Shown here one piece after another: positions 34,243 to 44,266 of a stretch of DNA of 64,000 nt. The DNA is from an uncultured Bacteroidales bacterium (lineage in GTDB: Bacteria > Bacteroidota > Bacteroidia > Bacteroidales > UBA1715), in NCBI GenBank assembly GCA_937892155.1, contig CALAUG010000022.1:1-64000 (forward strand), written 5' to 3'. Below the pieces are notes generated by a model that worked only from the letters and a program-made list of their open reading frames with translations, did not search any database and was not told the DNA's origin. Every line of letters begins with the position of its first letter. Position 1 is the stretch's first letter. Position numbers and translations under genes: made by a program.

Positions 34243-37200
34243 ATGAAACGAATTATATGCGTTGCATTATCTGTCTTTTTGTACGGAATAGTATCCGCTC
34301 AATTGTTGTTTAGTACAAAATTCGAATCTCAAAATGTAGGTACAGCCTATACGCGTCCAATGTGGCAATCCGATGGATTTAACACAGGTAGTTGGGACGG
34401 CTTTTTGAGCACTCGTACTGTTATTGATGATTCTTATAGTTATTCTGGTGAAAAATCGTTGCGTGTGTCTTATCCGAAAGGCTGTTATGGTAATAGTACG
34501 AACGGAACAGGTGCGCAGGTCGATTTAACATTTGACGACAGAGACGAAGCGTATATGTCGTATTGGATTCGTTTTTCAGATGATTTTAGCTGGGGAACGA
34601 CGAACGAAGGTGGAAAATTGCCAGGATTGGGTAGTGGCAATACGTCGGGAGACAAAATAAGTGATGGAACTAACGGTTTTACAGCTCGTTTTATGTGGCG
34701 AACTGGTGGCCGTTTGGTTGTGCTTTTGTATCACATGGATTTTACTAGCTCGATGGGTGAAGATGTGGAACTGTTCTACCCTGATGGTTCTCCAGTTATT
34801 GCAACTCGTGGCGTTTGGCATCATATTGCAGAGCGTGTAAAAACAAATTCCGTAAGCGGCGGTAAAGCTAATGCCGATGGTGAATTGGAAGTCTGGTTTG
34901 ATGGACAACGTGTCCTTTTGCGTAAAGGTTTGCGTTTCCGTGTGAATAATGATGGACTTAATGAACTGTATTTTTCTACATTTCATGGAGGTGGCGATGC
35001 TTCGTGGGCTCCGACAGTAGATAGTTATATTTGGTTTGACGATATGCGTATTGGAACTACGTACGAATCTGTTGCGATGCAGTCGTGTGAAAATCCAGAT
35101 TTGGGTGGCGATGTTGCGTTGTGTGGCGCAAAATCTGTTATGCTGCAATGCGATTTTACTAGTACGCAAGCCAAGGGATTGAATTGGTATAAAGATGGAA
35201 CAAAAGTTTCCTCCGGAACAAGCTCATATTCTGCTACGTCGGAAGGTTTGTACAAGGTTTTCTATGACTCCGCTTGGTGTGCTCAAAAAAGTTCTGTTAC
35301 GGTTACAAAGAATCTTAATGTTGATTTGGGTGAAGATCAGTATGTTTGTTCAAATTCATTTGCTATGTTGCAGTCAAATATTGGCGGTGAAGGGTTGAAT
35401 TACACATGGAAAAAAGATGGCACTGCACTTTCTTCACATGGCAGCATATTACCAGTAAAAGATCCGGGAACCTATTCGTTGACAGTTTCACAGTCTGGGT
35501 GTGCGGATGCTTCAGACGAGGTTGTTGTAACGTCGGGTTTGATTCCAATTGCTGATGTCTCGGGAAAAACAGGAGAATCGATAACATTGCAAAGTCCAAC
35601 TTCGGGAAATATTGCGTGGTACGAGGATTTGTCTGGCGAACCTGTTTCTACAGGTACTTCGTTTACGACTGTTTTCCCTCAAACGGAAACATATATTTAT
35701 GCGAAAGATGCTGATGCTTTTGAAGGATATGTAGGTAAACCTGCTATTGTGGAAGGGTATACGTATCATCAAAATTCATATAATGACAGAATGATGAAAT
35801 TTGTTGTAAGTAAGCCACTTACAATAGATGAAGTTACTGTGTATCCATACGCAAGTCAAAATGTTACCGTACGTATTGTTGATGCAAGTTCCAAAGCGGT
35901 GAAATTTACAAAGACTTTTACTGGCGTTCAAGGTGGCGAAGCAAAATTGGCGTTGGGTGCATCGTTGCAACCGGGAACGTACTACATGGATGGTCAGGGA
36001 ACAACGGGAGATTTGCTTGTATCACACGACAAAGATGCGACTATAGCATACCCATACACTATTGACGGTTTGATTTCCATTCCGTGTGCCTATATGTGGA
36101 ACTCGGAAAATAAGACGTATTATGTGTATTTTTATAATTGGAAAGTTTCAACAGGAAATACGTGCGCTGCAACACCCATTAAGTTGACGGGTTCTGGTTC
36201 TACAACCGATAGTTATCAGGTTACGTTCAATGTGAAGGGACACGGAAAGGCACCAGCATCGCAAATGGTTGAAAAGAATGGGAACGTTGTGGAACCGACG
36301 GAGCCAACTGCAGCTGGATGTGTGTTTAAAGGATGGTTTACCGATTCCGATTGTACCAAATCATGGAATTTCTCTACTGGCGTTGTTACTGCTAATATGA
36401 CTTTGTATGCAAAATGGGAACTCCAAAGTTATACCGTAAAATTTGTGGATTATGATGATTCAGTAATTAGTACCCAAACTGTCGAATATGGTAATTCCGC
36501 CAAGGCACCAGATAATCCAACTCGAAAAGGATATGTGTTTACTGGTTGGAATCAGGATTTCTCAAATGTAACAGAGAACATAACTGTAAAAGCACAATAT
36601 GTGGAAAATGCTTCGTCAAATCGCTACGAAGCAGAAGAAGCCGAAGTCTCTGGCGGTGAAGGCGTAAAGATTGTGGAAAGTTCTTCTGCATCAAATGGAA
36701 AATATGTTTGGCAACAGAAAGCAAATCTTACATTTAACGTAGTTGTTCCAGCCACGGGTGAATATGAACTGAATTTTAGATATTCATTGTCGCCAAGAAC
36801 AGTACAGGCTGATGGTTATAAGGATCAATTCTTATATGTAAATGGAACGAAAATAACTACGTTGAGGTTTAATAAAACAGGCGATACCGATCCTACATTT
36901 GACATATTGAAAACGAATGTGAATTTGCAGGCGGGCGAAAATACTGTTGCTCTTATGGTAAGTTGGGGATGGATAGATGTGGATTATTTGGAAATTGTTA
37001 TGGATGAGGATGCGGTGTATCACACTGTTACGTTCCTTGATTGGGATAATAGTGTGATAGGCGAGCCACAGACGGTTAAAGAAGGTGGTGCCGCTGTTGC
37101 TCCAGCAACGCCAACTCGTTCTGGATATAATTTCAATCGTTGGAGTGTTGATTTCTCTTCAGTGACAACCGACTTGACTGTCGTTGCATTATATACAAAA

Positions 37201-40200
37201 CAGACTACAGGTAGTGGTATTTCAGTTTCAATTGATGCCAAACAGGGAAATATTGCTATTTCTCCCTATATGTACGCCATGAATCAGTTGATGCAAAATA
37301 ACGAATATAAGGCTCGTGCAAAAGAGGCTGGAATTCACATGAGCCGTCAGAATTTGGGCAATAATTCAACAATGTATAACTGGCGTAAAAAATTAACTGT
37401 TCACCCTGATTGGTACAATAACGTGTATGCCGAAGACTGGGATACGACAGCACAGAGTATGGCAAAAAATTTCTCTGACATTCAGGGTATGTTTGGATTC
37501 CAGTTGATTGGACGTGTTGCATCGTCAACAGCATACAATTTCCCGGAATGGGAATATAATAAGGCCGTACGCTGGGAAGGCAGCACAAGAAACTTGTGTG
37601 GAAATGGTTCTAAACCAGGAAGTTTTAATACAACAGACGATGGTGATATAACTCTCTATACACAAGTGTGGACACCTGATTCTACAACGGCGATTTTGCC
37701 TCACTGGCAGAATGATTTGTCTCTGGATTTGAATCAATTCCAATATTGGAATATGGATAATGAACCAGAAATTTGGGGCGGAACACACGATGCCATTATT
37801 ACTGAAGTTACCGATGATGTGTTTGAAATGTATATGCAGAATTATTTTGCGACAGTAAAATTGGCAAGAAAATTATATCCAAATATCAAAATATGTGGTC
37901 CTGTTGCTGCCCACGAATGGTCGTGGTTCCACCCTGCAATACAGCCTACATATAAGGGAAAAACATATAACTGGCTGGAATATTTCATTATGCGTTGCGC
38001 TGAAGAGGAAAAGTCTTCTGGCGTAAAAATGATAGATGTGTTTGATATCCATAATTATCCGGAAGTTACAAATGCCGCCGATATTATTCAAACTCATAGA
38101 ATGTATTGGGATACTGAATATGATTATCCTGGAGCAAATGGTGTTAAAACAGTTGATTGCCATTGGGATAATTCTATCACGAAAGAAATGGTGTTTGTCC
38201 GTTGTCAAAAATGGTTTGATACCTATTTTGGCGCAGGCTACGACGTTACATACGGAACTTCGGAATATAATGTTAAGGAAGTTTCTTCAAATAATGCAAT
38301 GGTGACAGCCTTGGCTTATGCTGGTTGTTTGGGCGAAGGAGCACGCCATGGTATGGAATTCTTTATCCCGTGGAGCTGGCGGGTTGGAATGTGGGAAACC
38401 GTCCACTTATTCAGCCGCTATGCAAAGGAAATTAATGTCTCCGCTGTCTCAAGTAACGAAACTATGCTTTCTGCATATACGTCTATCAATTCTGACAGAG
38501 ATTCATTGACAATTATTTTTACGAATAGAAACGAATCGGGTACCCAGACGGTAACTGCTGAAATTGCTAATTTCAATTGTAAGGATGGAGAATATGAAGT
38601 GTTGACGTTGTCAAAATTGGGTGATACTGAAACGTTTGTTTCTCATACGGAAAATGCTTTGAAATCGTCCACGGCAACGGTAACCGACGGCGTTCTGACG
38701 ATAGATTTGCCTGCGTATTCATTGACTGCTGTGTTGCTGACTTCGGATGTAGTTGAAAAATATCATGTGACCTTTGTTGATTATGATAAATCTGTTATAG
38801 AAGAACAGGAGGTTTTGTCTGGCGAATCGGCTATCGCACCTGATGATCCTATTCGCGAAGGATACGATTTTTCTGGATGGGATGTCGATTTTACGGATGT
38901 AACAAAGGATTTGACAGTAACCGCAACGTATACAATCAAGACATTCACAGTTACCTTTAAAGATTCTGACGGAACCTTGATTGATGAGCAAATTGTTGAA
39001 TATGGAGCGTCAGCAAAAGAACCTACACAACCTACAAAAGCAGGCTACGATTTCGTTTCATGGAACGTGGATTTCTCAAATATTACGAAGAACTTAATAG
39101 TGACGGCTCAATTCTCAATCAAGACATTTACAGTTACCTTTAAAGATTCTGACGGAACCTTGATTGATGAGCAGATTGTTGAATATGGAGCGTCAGCAAA
39201 AGAACCTACACAACCTACTAAAGCCGGCTACGATTTCGTTTCGTGGGACGTGGATTTCTCAAATATTACGGAGAACTTAATAGTGACGGCTCAATTCTCA
39301 ATTAAGACATTTACCGTTACCTTTAAGGATTGGGATGGAACTATCATTGCAAAGCAAGACGATGTTGCCTATGGAGGCAATGCCACACTTCCCGAAAATC
39401 CTGTTCGTGATGGATTTGAGTTTACTGGTTGGGTTGGAATTTATGAAAACGTAATGGCCGACGAAACGGTAACTGCAAGTTATACCGAAATAGGAAAGGC
39501 AGTCTATACGGCATTGGATAATGCAATCGTAACTGCCGAAGCATTGACGTCCGAAGGATATACAGAATCTTCGTGGAATACGTTGCAACAGGCATTGAGT
39601 GTTGCACAGGTAGTTGATAGAAATTTACTTGAAGAAGAACAGGCTGTGGTTGATGCTGCTGCCGAAGCTTTGCAAAATGCGTTGAAAAATCTCGAAAAAC
39701 TTACGTTTACCATAACATTCTCTGTCGACGGAAAGGTTATTTCGACTCAAACAATTTTTTACGGAGAAAAGGTGGAAATTCCGGATGCTCCCGTAAAAAC
39801 AGGCTACGATTTTGTAAAATGGGATGCCGATTTCTCTACAATAACGTCGGATATGACAATTACTGCGATTTTCCAAATTCAAACATTTACAGTTACATTT
39901 AAAGATTGGGATGGCTCAGTTATTGACGAACAAATTGTCGAATATGCTTCTAGTGCAACGGCTCCAACTGCACCAGAACGTGAGGGATATGTGTTCTCAA
40001 AATGGGTTGGATCGTTTACGAATGTCACTTCTAACGTAATTGTCACGGCATCTTATACGGAAAAGGCAAAAGCCGATTATTCTGCGTTGGATAATCTTAT
40101 TGCTAAAGCTAATGCCTTGGTAGAAAGCAAGTATTCTGCCGAAACATGGACAATTCTTCAAACTGCATTACAAAATGCAAAAACAGTAAATAGAAATTTA

Positions 40201-40971
40201 TATGCCGATAAACAATCAGAAATATATACGTTGCAGACTGCACTGCAAAATGCAATGGACGGTCTAAAAACAATTGATACTTCTAAATTGTATTCAATGA
40301 TAGAAGTTGCGAAGCAGACCATACAAAAGTCCAATGGAAACATTGGAACAGGTGATGGACAATATCCAGAATCTGCTGTTGTTGCGTTCCAGTCTGCAAT
40401 CGATAAAGCTCAACAAGTGTATGAAAATTCAAGAAATCAAACAGAAATTGATGGTGAAGTTGAAGCTTTGCAAACGGCTATACAAGAATTTTTGAATTCT
40501 CAAAATCGTCGTGTGGTGGATATCTCAACGCTGACGGAATTAGTCGTACGTGCGGAAGAATTGTTGCAGCAATCCGATAAAGACAATTCAAGTCGGTACC
40601 GTTTGTTGGAATATATGGACTTATACTTGGCTAAAGAAGCGGGAAAAACTATAATTGCTCAAGAAAATCCTGTTACGGAAAATGTATATGTACAGGTCAC
40701 AAAACTTGAGAATGCCATAGCTGCGTTTGAAAATGCCTACATTACTGCCATTGATGAGGTTGAATCACTAGTAAAAGTGTATGCCGTAGGCAAAACTATT
40801 TATGTTGAAAATGTCTGTGGTAAATCAATCGTTTTGTGTGATACAAATGGAAAGAAACTTGCCGCTGCTTCACCTGAAAATGTTCAAAATTCTGAATGTT
40901 TTAACGTTCCACAGCCTGGTGTCTATTTCGTGATAATAGAGCAAAATTCATTTGGTGTAATTGTAAAATAA
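34243..40971 (+). CDS. Giant modular secreted glycoside hydrolase (GH44) with PL14-like, CBM, InlB-type and FIVAR domains
   Basis: Start chosen at ATG 34243 (MKRIICVALSV), giving a clean signal peptide ending near IVSAQ; 2,242 residues. Order: a PL14/alginate-lyase-like jelly roll (about 20-280, 'YMSYWIRFSDDF', 'IWFDDMRIGTTYE'); Ig-like segments (283-480); an unassigned beta region (490-650); InlB B-repeats (660-785); a CBM6/35-like module (790-925); another InlB repeat; the GH44 catalytic domain (about 990-1500) with acid/base Glu1174 in 'NMDNEPEIW' and nucleophile Glu1341 in 'GTSEYN'; four InlB repeats, FIVAR helices, two more InlB repeats, three further FIVAR-like helical units; and a T9SS type A sorting domain at the end. 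GH44 enzymes cut beta-1,4-glucans and xyloglucan. Its stop overlaps the next start (TAATG). Confidence 0.88.
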   Translation: MKRIICVALSVFLYGIVSAQLLFSTKFESQNVGTAYTRPMWQSDGFNTGSWDGFLSTRTVIDDSYSYSGEKSLRVSYPKGCYGNSTNGTGAQVDLTFDDRDEAYMSYWIRFSDDFSWGTTNEGGKLPGLGSGNTSGDKISDGTNGFTARFMWRTGGRLVVLLYHMDFTSSMGEDVELFYPDGSPVIATRGVWHHIAERVKTNSVSGGKANADGELEVWFDGQRVLLRKGLRFRVNNDGLNELYFSTFHGGGDASWAPTVDSYIWFDDMRIGTTYESVAMQSCENPDLGGDVALCGAKSVMLQCDFTSTQAKGLNWYKDGTKVSSGTSSYSATSEGLYKVFYDSAWCAQKSSVTVTKNLNVDLGEDQYVCSNSFAMLQSNIGGEGLNYTWKKDGTALSSHGSILPVKDPGTYSLTVSQSGCADASDEVVVTSGLIPIADVSGKTGESITLQSPTSGNIAWYEDLSGEPVSTGTSFTTVFPQTETYIYAKDADAFEGYVGKPAIVEGYTYHQNSYNDRMMKFVVSKPLTIDEVTVYPYASQNVTVRIVDASSKAVKFTKTFTGVQGGEAKLALGASLQPGTYYMDGQGTTGDLLVSHDKDATIAYPYTIDGLISIPCAYMWNSENKTYYVYFYNWKVSTGNTCAATPIKLTGSGSTTDSYQVTFNVKGHGKAPASQMVEKNGNVVEPTEPTAAGCVFKGWFTDSDCTKSWNFSTGVVTANMTLYAKWELQSYTVKFVDYDDSVISTQTVEYGNSAKAPDNPTRKGYVFTGWNQDFSNVTENITVKAQYVENASSNRYEAEEAEVSGGEGVKIVESSSASNGKYVWQQKANLTFNVVVPATGEYELNFRYSLSPRTVQADGYKDQFLYVNGTKITTLRFNKTGDTDPTFDILKTNVNLQAGENTVALMVSWGWIDVDYLEIVMDEDAVYHTVTFLDWDNSVIGEPQTVKEGGAAVAPATPTRSGYNFNRWSVDFSSVTTDLTVVALYTKQTTGSGISVSIDAKQGNIAISPYMYAMNQLMQNNEYKARAKEAGIHMSRQNLGNNSTMYNWRKKLTVHPDWYNNVYAEDWDTTAQSMAKNFSDIQGMFGFQLIGRVASSTAYNFPEWEYNKAVRWEGSTRNLCGNGSKPGSFNTTDDGDITLYTQVWTPDSTTAILPHWQNDLSLDLNQFQYWNMDNEPEIWGGTHDAIITEVTDDVFEMYMQNYFATVKLARKLYPNIKICGPVAAHEWSWFHPAIQPTYKGKTYNWLEYFIMRCAEEEKSSGVKMIDVFDIHNYPEVTNAADIIQTHRMYWDTEYDYPGANGVKTVDCHWDNSITKEMVFVRCQKWFDTYFGAGYDVTYGTSEYNVKEVSSNNAMVTALAYAGCLGEGARHGMEFFIPWSWRVGMWETVHLFSRYAKEINVSAVSSNETMLSAYTSINSDRDSLTIIFTNRNESGTQTVTAEIANFNCKDGEYEVLTLSKLGDTETFVSHTENALKSSTATVTDGVLTIDLPAYSLTAVLLTSDVVEKYHVTFVDYDKSVIEEQEVLSGESAIAPDDPIREGYDFSGWDVDFTDVTKDLTVTATYTIKTFTVTFKDSDGTLIDEQIVEYGASAKEPTQPTKAGYDFVSWNVDFSNITKNLIVTAQFSIKTFTVTFKDSDGTLIDEQIVEYGASAKEPTQPTKAGYDFVSWDVDFSNITENLIVTAQFSIKTFTVTFKDWDGTIIAKQDDVAYGGNATLPENPVRDGFEFTGWVGIYENVMADETVTASYTEIGKAVYTALDNAIVTAEALTSEGYTESSWNTLQQALSVAQVVDRNLLEEEQAVVDAAAEALQNALKNLEKLTFTITFSVDGKVISTQTIFYGEKVEIPDAPVKTGYDFVKWDADFSTITSDMTITAIFQIQTFTVTFKDWDGSVIDEQIVEYASSATAPTAPEREGYVFSKWVGSFTNVTSNVIVTASYTEKAKADYSALDNLIAKANALVESKYSAETWTILQTALQNAKTVNRNLYADKQSEIYTLQTALQNAMDGLKTIDTSKLYSMIEVAKQTIQKSNGNIGTGDGQYPESAVVAFQSAIDKAQQVYENSRNQTEIDGEVEALQTAIQEFLNSQNRRVVDISTLTELVVRAEELLQQSDKDNSSRYRLLEYMDLYLAKEAGKTIIAQENPVTENVYVQVTKLENAIAAFENAYITAIDEVESLVKVYAVGKTIYVENVCGKSIVLCDTNGKKLAAASPENVQNSECFNVPQPGVYFVIIEQNSFGVIVK
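38938..39303 (+). repeat. 183-bp tandem repeat inside the GH44 gene
   Basis: Units 38938-39120 and 39121-39303 are nearly identical at DNA level and each encodes a 61-residue InlB/Flg_new-type repeat. A third, more diverged unit of the same register follows. The very low divergence of the first two points to a recent in-frame duplication. Confidence 0.85.
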
Positions 40972-42554
40972 TGGAAATGAAAAAGTCATTTTTCTCGTGT
41001 TTGGTTATTTGTGTTTTGTGTCTTGTCTGTTCTTCTGTGTATGCCGAAAAAGTTGAGGTTTCGGGAATTTATTACAAATTGAATAGCGACGCGACGGCTG
41101 AAGTTACGTATCGTGGAGATGATGAAGACGGTTGGATGTATTTTAACGAGAATGAATTATATACTGGTGATGTGGTTATTCCGTCGTCAATTGTGTATAA
41201 CGAGAAATTGTATTCGGTTACGTCTATTGGTGCAGATGCTTTTGCCGGCAGTAAGCAAATGACAAGTCTGTCAATTGCACGTACGGTACAATCCATAGGA
41301 AGTGGTGTGTTTTCTTTGTGTAATAATCTTCGTTCCATTAGTGTAGAAAATGGGAATACGGTTTTTGTGAGTTACGATGGTGTTTTGTACGCAAAAAATC
41401 CAATGCGTATCTTTTTCGTCCCTAAAAGTATTCAAGGGGATATTGCGTTGCACGACGACATTACAGAAATTCCGAGTAGCGCCTTTCAAAATTGTACAAA
41501 AATTACAACTATCACGTTTCCCGATAATGTGACGAAAGTTGGTGATGGTGCGTTTAATGGTTGTAATCATTTGGAGGAAATATTTTTCAATGATAAATTA
41601 AAAACCATTGGTGTTCAAGCATTTAGCCAGTGTTCCGCGTTGCAGATTGTCAGTTTTCCTGAAAGTTTAGTGGAAATAGGGAACAGTGCATTTGTCAGCT
41701 GCCCGAATCTATTGTACGTGTTGATAAAGGAAGGTTTGAAGACTATTGGTGAAATGGCCTTTTACAATTGTGGAAGTTTGTATGCGATTCAGTTGCCAAG
41801 TACGTTGCAAAGTATTGGAGAGAAAGCATTTTATGAATGTGTCAATTTAGCGACGATTAAAAACGACAGCCACTTTACGCTGGAAAAAGGTTCAACGGAG
41901 TATGGATATGTTGCATATTATGCGACTGAAATAATTCAAACAGAGGAAACTCCCGAAAAAGGATTTCAATATGTCAGCAAGGAATGTAAGTCGGAAGCTG
42001 TCGCAGATCAACAGGAAACGTGCTTGTGTCGCTTCGATGGAGATAATTTGATCGTATACGGTCAAATTATAAAAACTTGCGCAGGTGAACGTAACACAGC
42101 CGAAATAATAAATCTTGGTGATACTATCAAAATTCCTACGTACGAATATTACGATGACGATGTTGCTGATTGTTTGTGCGTGTTTGATTATGAAATAACG
42201 ATTCCGAATGTTTTTACAGATTCCTGTGTCGTTGTTTTTCGTGGTTGGACAATAACAGCAAAACGCACTCAAACGGCTTTGCAGGGGATTGATAATCAAG
42301 CAATAAAGATTTGGCAAAGTTCACTCTCTAATCAGATTTTTATTGAAATGGGAAATGTGGGAACTGGATTGGTTGTGTATGAATTGTTTTCTGCACAAGG
42401 ACAATTATTGGAACGAAAACCGATTCTGTCAACGAGTACGCAAATAGATACGCCGCACCAAACGGGAACATATTTCGTCCGTGTTATCCGAAATGGTAGA
42501 GTGGAAAAAACGGGTAAATTCAGTTCTCAATCCGTAATGCACTATGCACGATGA
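40971..42554 (+). CDS. Secreted BspA-type leucine-rich-repeat protein with T9SS-like C-terminus
   Basis: A 527-residue exported protein (signal peptide ending near SSVYA). Residues about 75-310 contain LRR_5/BspA repeats ('VTSIGADAFAGSKQMTSLSI', 'ITTITFPDNVTKVGDGAF' and similar units of about 23). A beta-rich middle domain (about 320-430) with several cysteines follows, and the end ('VVYELFSAQGQLLERK', 'GTYFVRVIRNG') is a T9SS type A sorting domain. The ATG shares its first base with the GH44 stop (TAATG), so the two are translationally coupled. I infer a surface adhesin or polysaccharide-contact protein working with the GH44 enzyme. Confidence 0.85.
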   Translation: MEMKKSFFSCLVICVLCLVCSSVYAEKVEVSGIYYKLNSDATAEVTYRGDDEDGWMYFNENELYTGDVVIPSSIVYNEKLYSVTSIGADAFAGSKQMTSLSIARTVQSIGSGVFSLCNNLRSISVENGNTVFVSYDGVLYAKNPMRIFFVPKSIQGDIALHDDITEIPSSAFQNCTKITTITFPDNVTKVGDGAFNGCNHLEEIFFNDKLKTIGVQAFSQCSALQIVSFPESLVEIGNSAFVSCPNLLYVLIKEGLKTIGEMAFYNCGSLYAIQLPSTLQSIGEKAFYECVNLATIKNDSHFTLEKGSTEYGYVAYYATEIIQTEETPEKGFQYVSKECKSEAVADQQETCLCRFDGDNLIVYGQIIKTCAGERNTAEIINLGDTIKIPTYEYYDDDVADCLCVFDYEITIPNVFTDSCVVVFRGWTITAKRTQTALQGIDNQAIKIWQSSLSNQIFIEMGNVGTGLVVYELFSAQGQLLERKPILSTSTQIDTPHQTGTYFVRVIRNGRVEKTGKFSSQSVMHYAR

Positions 42555-42578
42555 ATTGGTTTTGTGGAGTATTGAATT

Positions 42579-44066
42579 TTAATACCCAATGTTTTTTTTC
42601 AATTCAGATTCCCATCGCTCGTATGCTTCGCAATATGCGTTGTAATTTTGAATGTCTGGTTCTATTGTTTCCAATTTCTTGAGATTGCAGAATGCTTCCT
42701 GTGGAGTTTTATAAAATCCAAGTCCGATTCCTGCGCCACGTGCGGCGCCAATTGAACCGTCGGTGTTGTAGAGTTCAATAGTTGCTCCAGAAATGCTTGC
42801 CAATGTTTCTCTAAAAATTGGACTTAAAAACATATTGGCTTTTCCTGCGCGTATTACCGATGGCTGTATGCCGATGGTTTTCATTATTTCCATTCCGTAG
42901 TTGAACGAAAATGCAATGCCTTCGTGCGCGGCACGTACCACGTGATTTGCTGTGTGTGTTGTCAAACTTAATCCAGAAATTGACGCATTGATATTTTTAT
43001 CTTGCAATACTCGTTCGGCGCCGTTTCCAAAAGGAAGAACCGACAATCCGTCGGAACCGATGGCAACCGTTGATGCCATCGCATTCATTTCGTCATACGA
43101 GGCGTTTGGGCAGATATTTTTGTGTATCCACGAATTCATTATGCCTGTTCCGTTTATGCACAACAAAACGCCTAAACGTGGATTTTCTACGTTATAATTT
43201 ACGTGAGCGAATGTGTTCACACGCGATTTTGGGTCGAATGTGATTTCGTCGCATACGCCATACACAACTCCCGAAGTGCCTGCTGTTGTTGCTATTTCAC
43301 CAGGATTTAGTACGTTGAGCGACAATGCGTTGTTTGGCTGGTCGCCGGCGCGGTACGAAATGGTTATGTTTGTGTGAAGTCCGAGTTCCTTTGCTGCAGA
43401 TTCGCTTATTTTACATTGTCTGCCGAATGTCGGTACAATGTCGGCTAATAAGGAAGAATCAATTCCATAGTAATCGAGCAGTAGTTTTGCCGGAGCCGAT
43501 TCTTTGAAATCCCACAACATACCTTCGGAAAGTCCGCTGATTGTTGTTTGGATTTCTCCCGATAATTTCATTGCAATGTAGTCGCCGGGAAGCATAATTT
43601 TGTGTATTCTGCTATAAATTTCAGGTTCGTTTTCTTGAATCCAACGAAGTTTCGATGCAGTGAAATTTCCCGGACTATTTAGTAGATGCGACAGACTGAG
43701 TTCTGCACCAATTTCTTTGAATGCTTTTTCTCCAATGCTGGTAGCACGGCTGTCGCACCAAATTATTGCAGGACGAAGTACGCTGTGGTTTTGGTCAACG
43801 CAAACCAATCCGTGCATTTGATACGAAATTCCTATGGCGGAAATGTCTTGTACATTGACATTCGAAGTTTGTAGGACTTCAGTCAATGCCATTTTTAAAT
43901 TTTTCCACCATTCTTCTGGTTCTTGTTCTGCCCAGCCAATTTGTTTTGCAATGATTGGCATCTCTTGCTTTGGATAGAAAGCCGATGCTGCGCAGTTCCC
44001 ATTTTCACCGTTTACCAACGAAACTTTTACCGATGAACTGCCAATGTCAAATCCTAAAAAATACAT
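42579..44066 (-). CDS. xylB: Xylulokinase (FGGY carbohydrate kinase)
   Basis: Start taken at ATG 44064-44066 (MYFLGFDIGSSS), which puts the phosphate-1 motif at the very N-terminus as in the family; 495 residues. 'AIGISYQMHGLVCVD' contains the sugar-binding MHG motif of xylulokinases, 'AIIWCDSRA' follows, and the C-terminal half shows 'TAGTSGVVYG' and 'ARGAGIGLG'. It phosphorylates D-xylulose for entry to the pentose phosphate pathway. No xylose isomerase is next to it. Promoter box TATTTTTG at 44085-44092. Confidence 0.93.
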   Translation of the reverse strand: MYFLGFDIGSSSVKVSLVNGENGNCAASAFYPKQEMPIIAKQIGWAEQEPEEWWKNLKMALTEVLQTSNVNVQDISAIGISYQMHGLVCVDQNHSVLRPAIIWCDSRATSIGEKAFKEIGAELSLSHLLNSPGNFTASKLRWIQENEPEIYSRIHKIMLPGDYIAMKLSGEIQTTISGLSEGMLWDFKESAPAKLLLDYYGIDSSLLADIVPTFGRQCKISESAAKELGLHTNITISYRAGDQPNNALSLNVLNPGEIATTAGTSGVVYGVCDEITFDPKSRVNTFAHVNYNVENPRLGVLLCINGTGIMNSWIHKNICPNASYDEMNAMASTVAIGSDGLSVLPFGNGAERVLQDKNINASISGLSLTTHTANHVVRAAHEGIAFSFNYGMEIMKTIGIQPSVIRAGKANMFLSPIFRETLASISGATIELYNTDGSIGAARGAGIGLGFYKTPQEAFCNLKKLETIEPDIQNYNAYCEAYERWESELKKNIGY

Positions 44067-44084
44067 TTGCTTTGTTTTTCTATT

Positions 44085-44092
44085 CAAAAATA
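44085..44092 (-). promoter_or_regulatory. -7 box (TATTTTTG) of xylB
   Basis: Minus-strand TATTTTTG lies 18 bases upstream of the xylB ATG in the divergent xylB/MATE interval. Confidence 0.55.
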
Positions 44093-44249
44093 GCAAAAAG
44101 TGTATAAAATACAATAAGAACGTTTTCCAAATACCTGTGCTGGAGTTCTGTCATCAGAAAACTTTATGTTGTTTGTGGATGAAAATAATTTGATTGTCAA
44201 TTTTTTATCAAAAAATAAGAAGGAGAGGATAATGATTCGGATTTTGGGA

Positions 44250-44257
44250 TACTTTTG
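44250..44257 (+). promoter_or_regulatory. -7 box (TACTTTTG) of the MATE gene
   Basis: TACTTTTG matches TAnnTTTG and ends only nine bases before the ATG at 44267, so the mRNA would be almost leaderless. Confidence 0.5.
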
Positions 44258-44266
44258 CCTCCCGAA

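Noticed and set aside
34576..35169. 197-codon minus-strand open frame
   Set aside because: Antisense to the PL14-like head of the GH44 protein; no domain or start signal.
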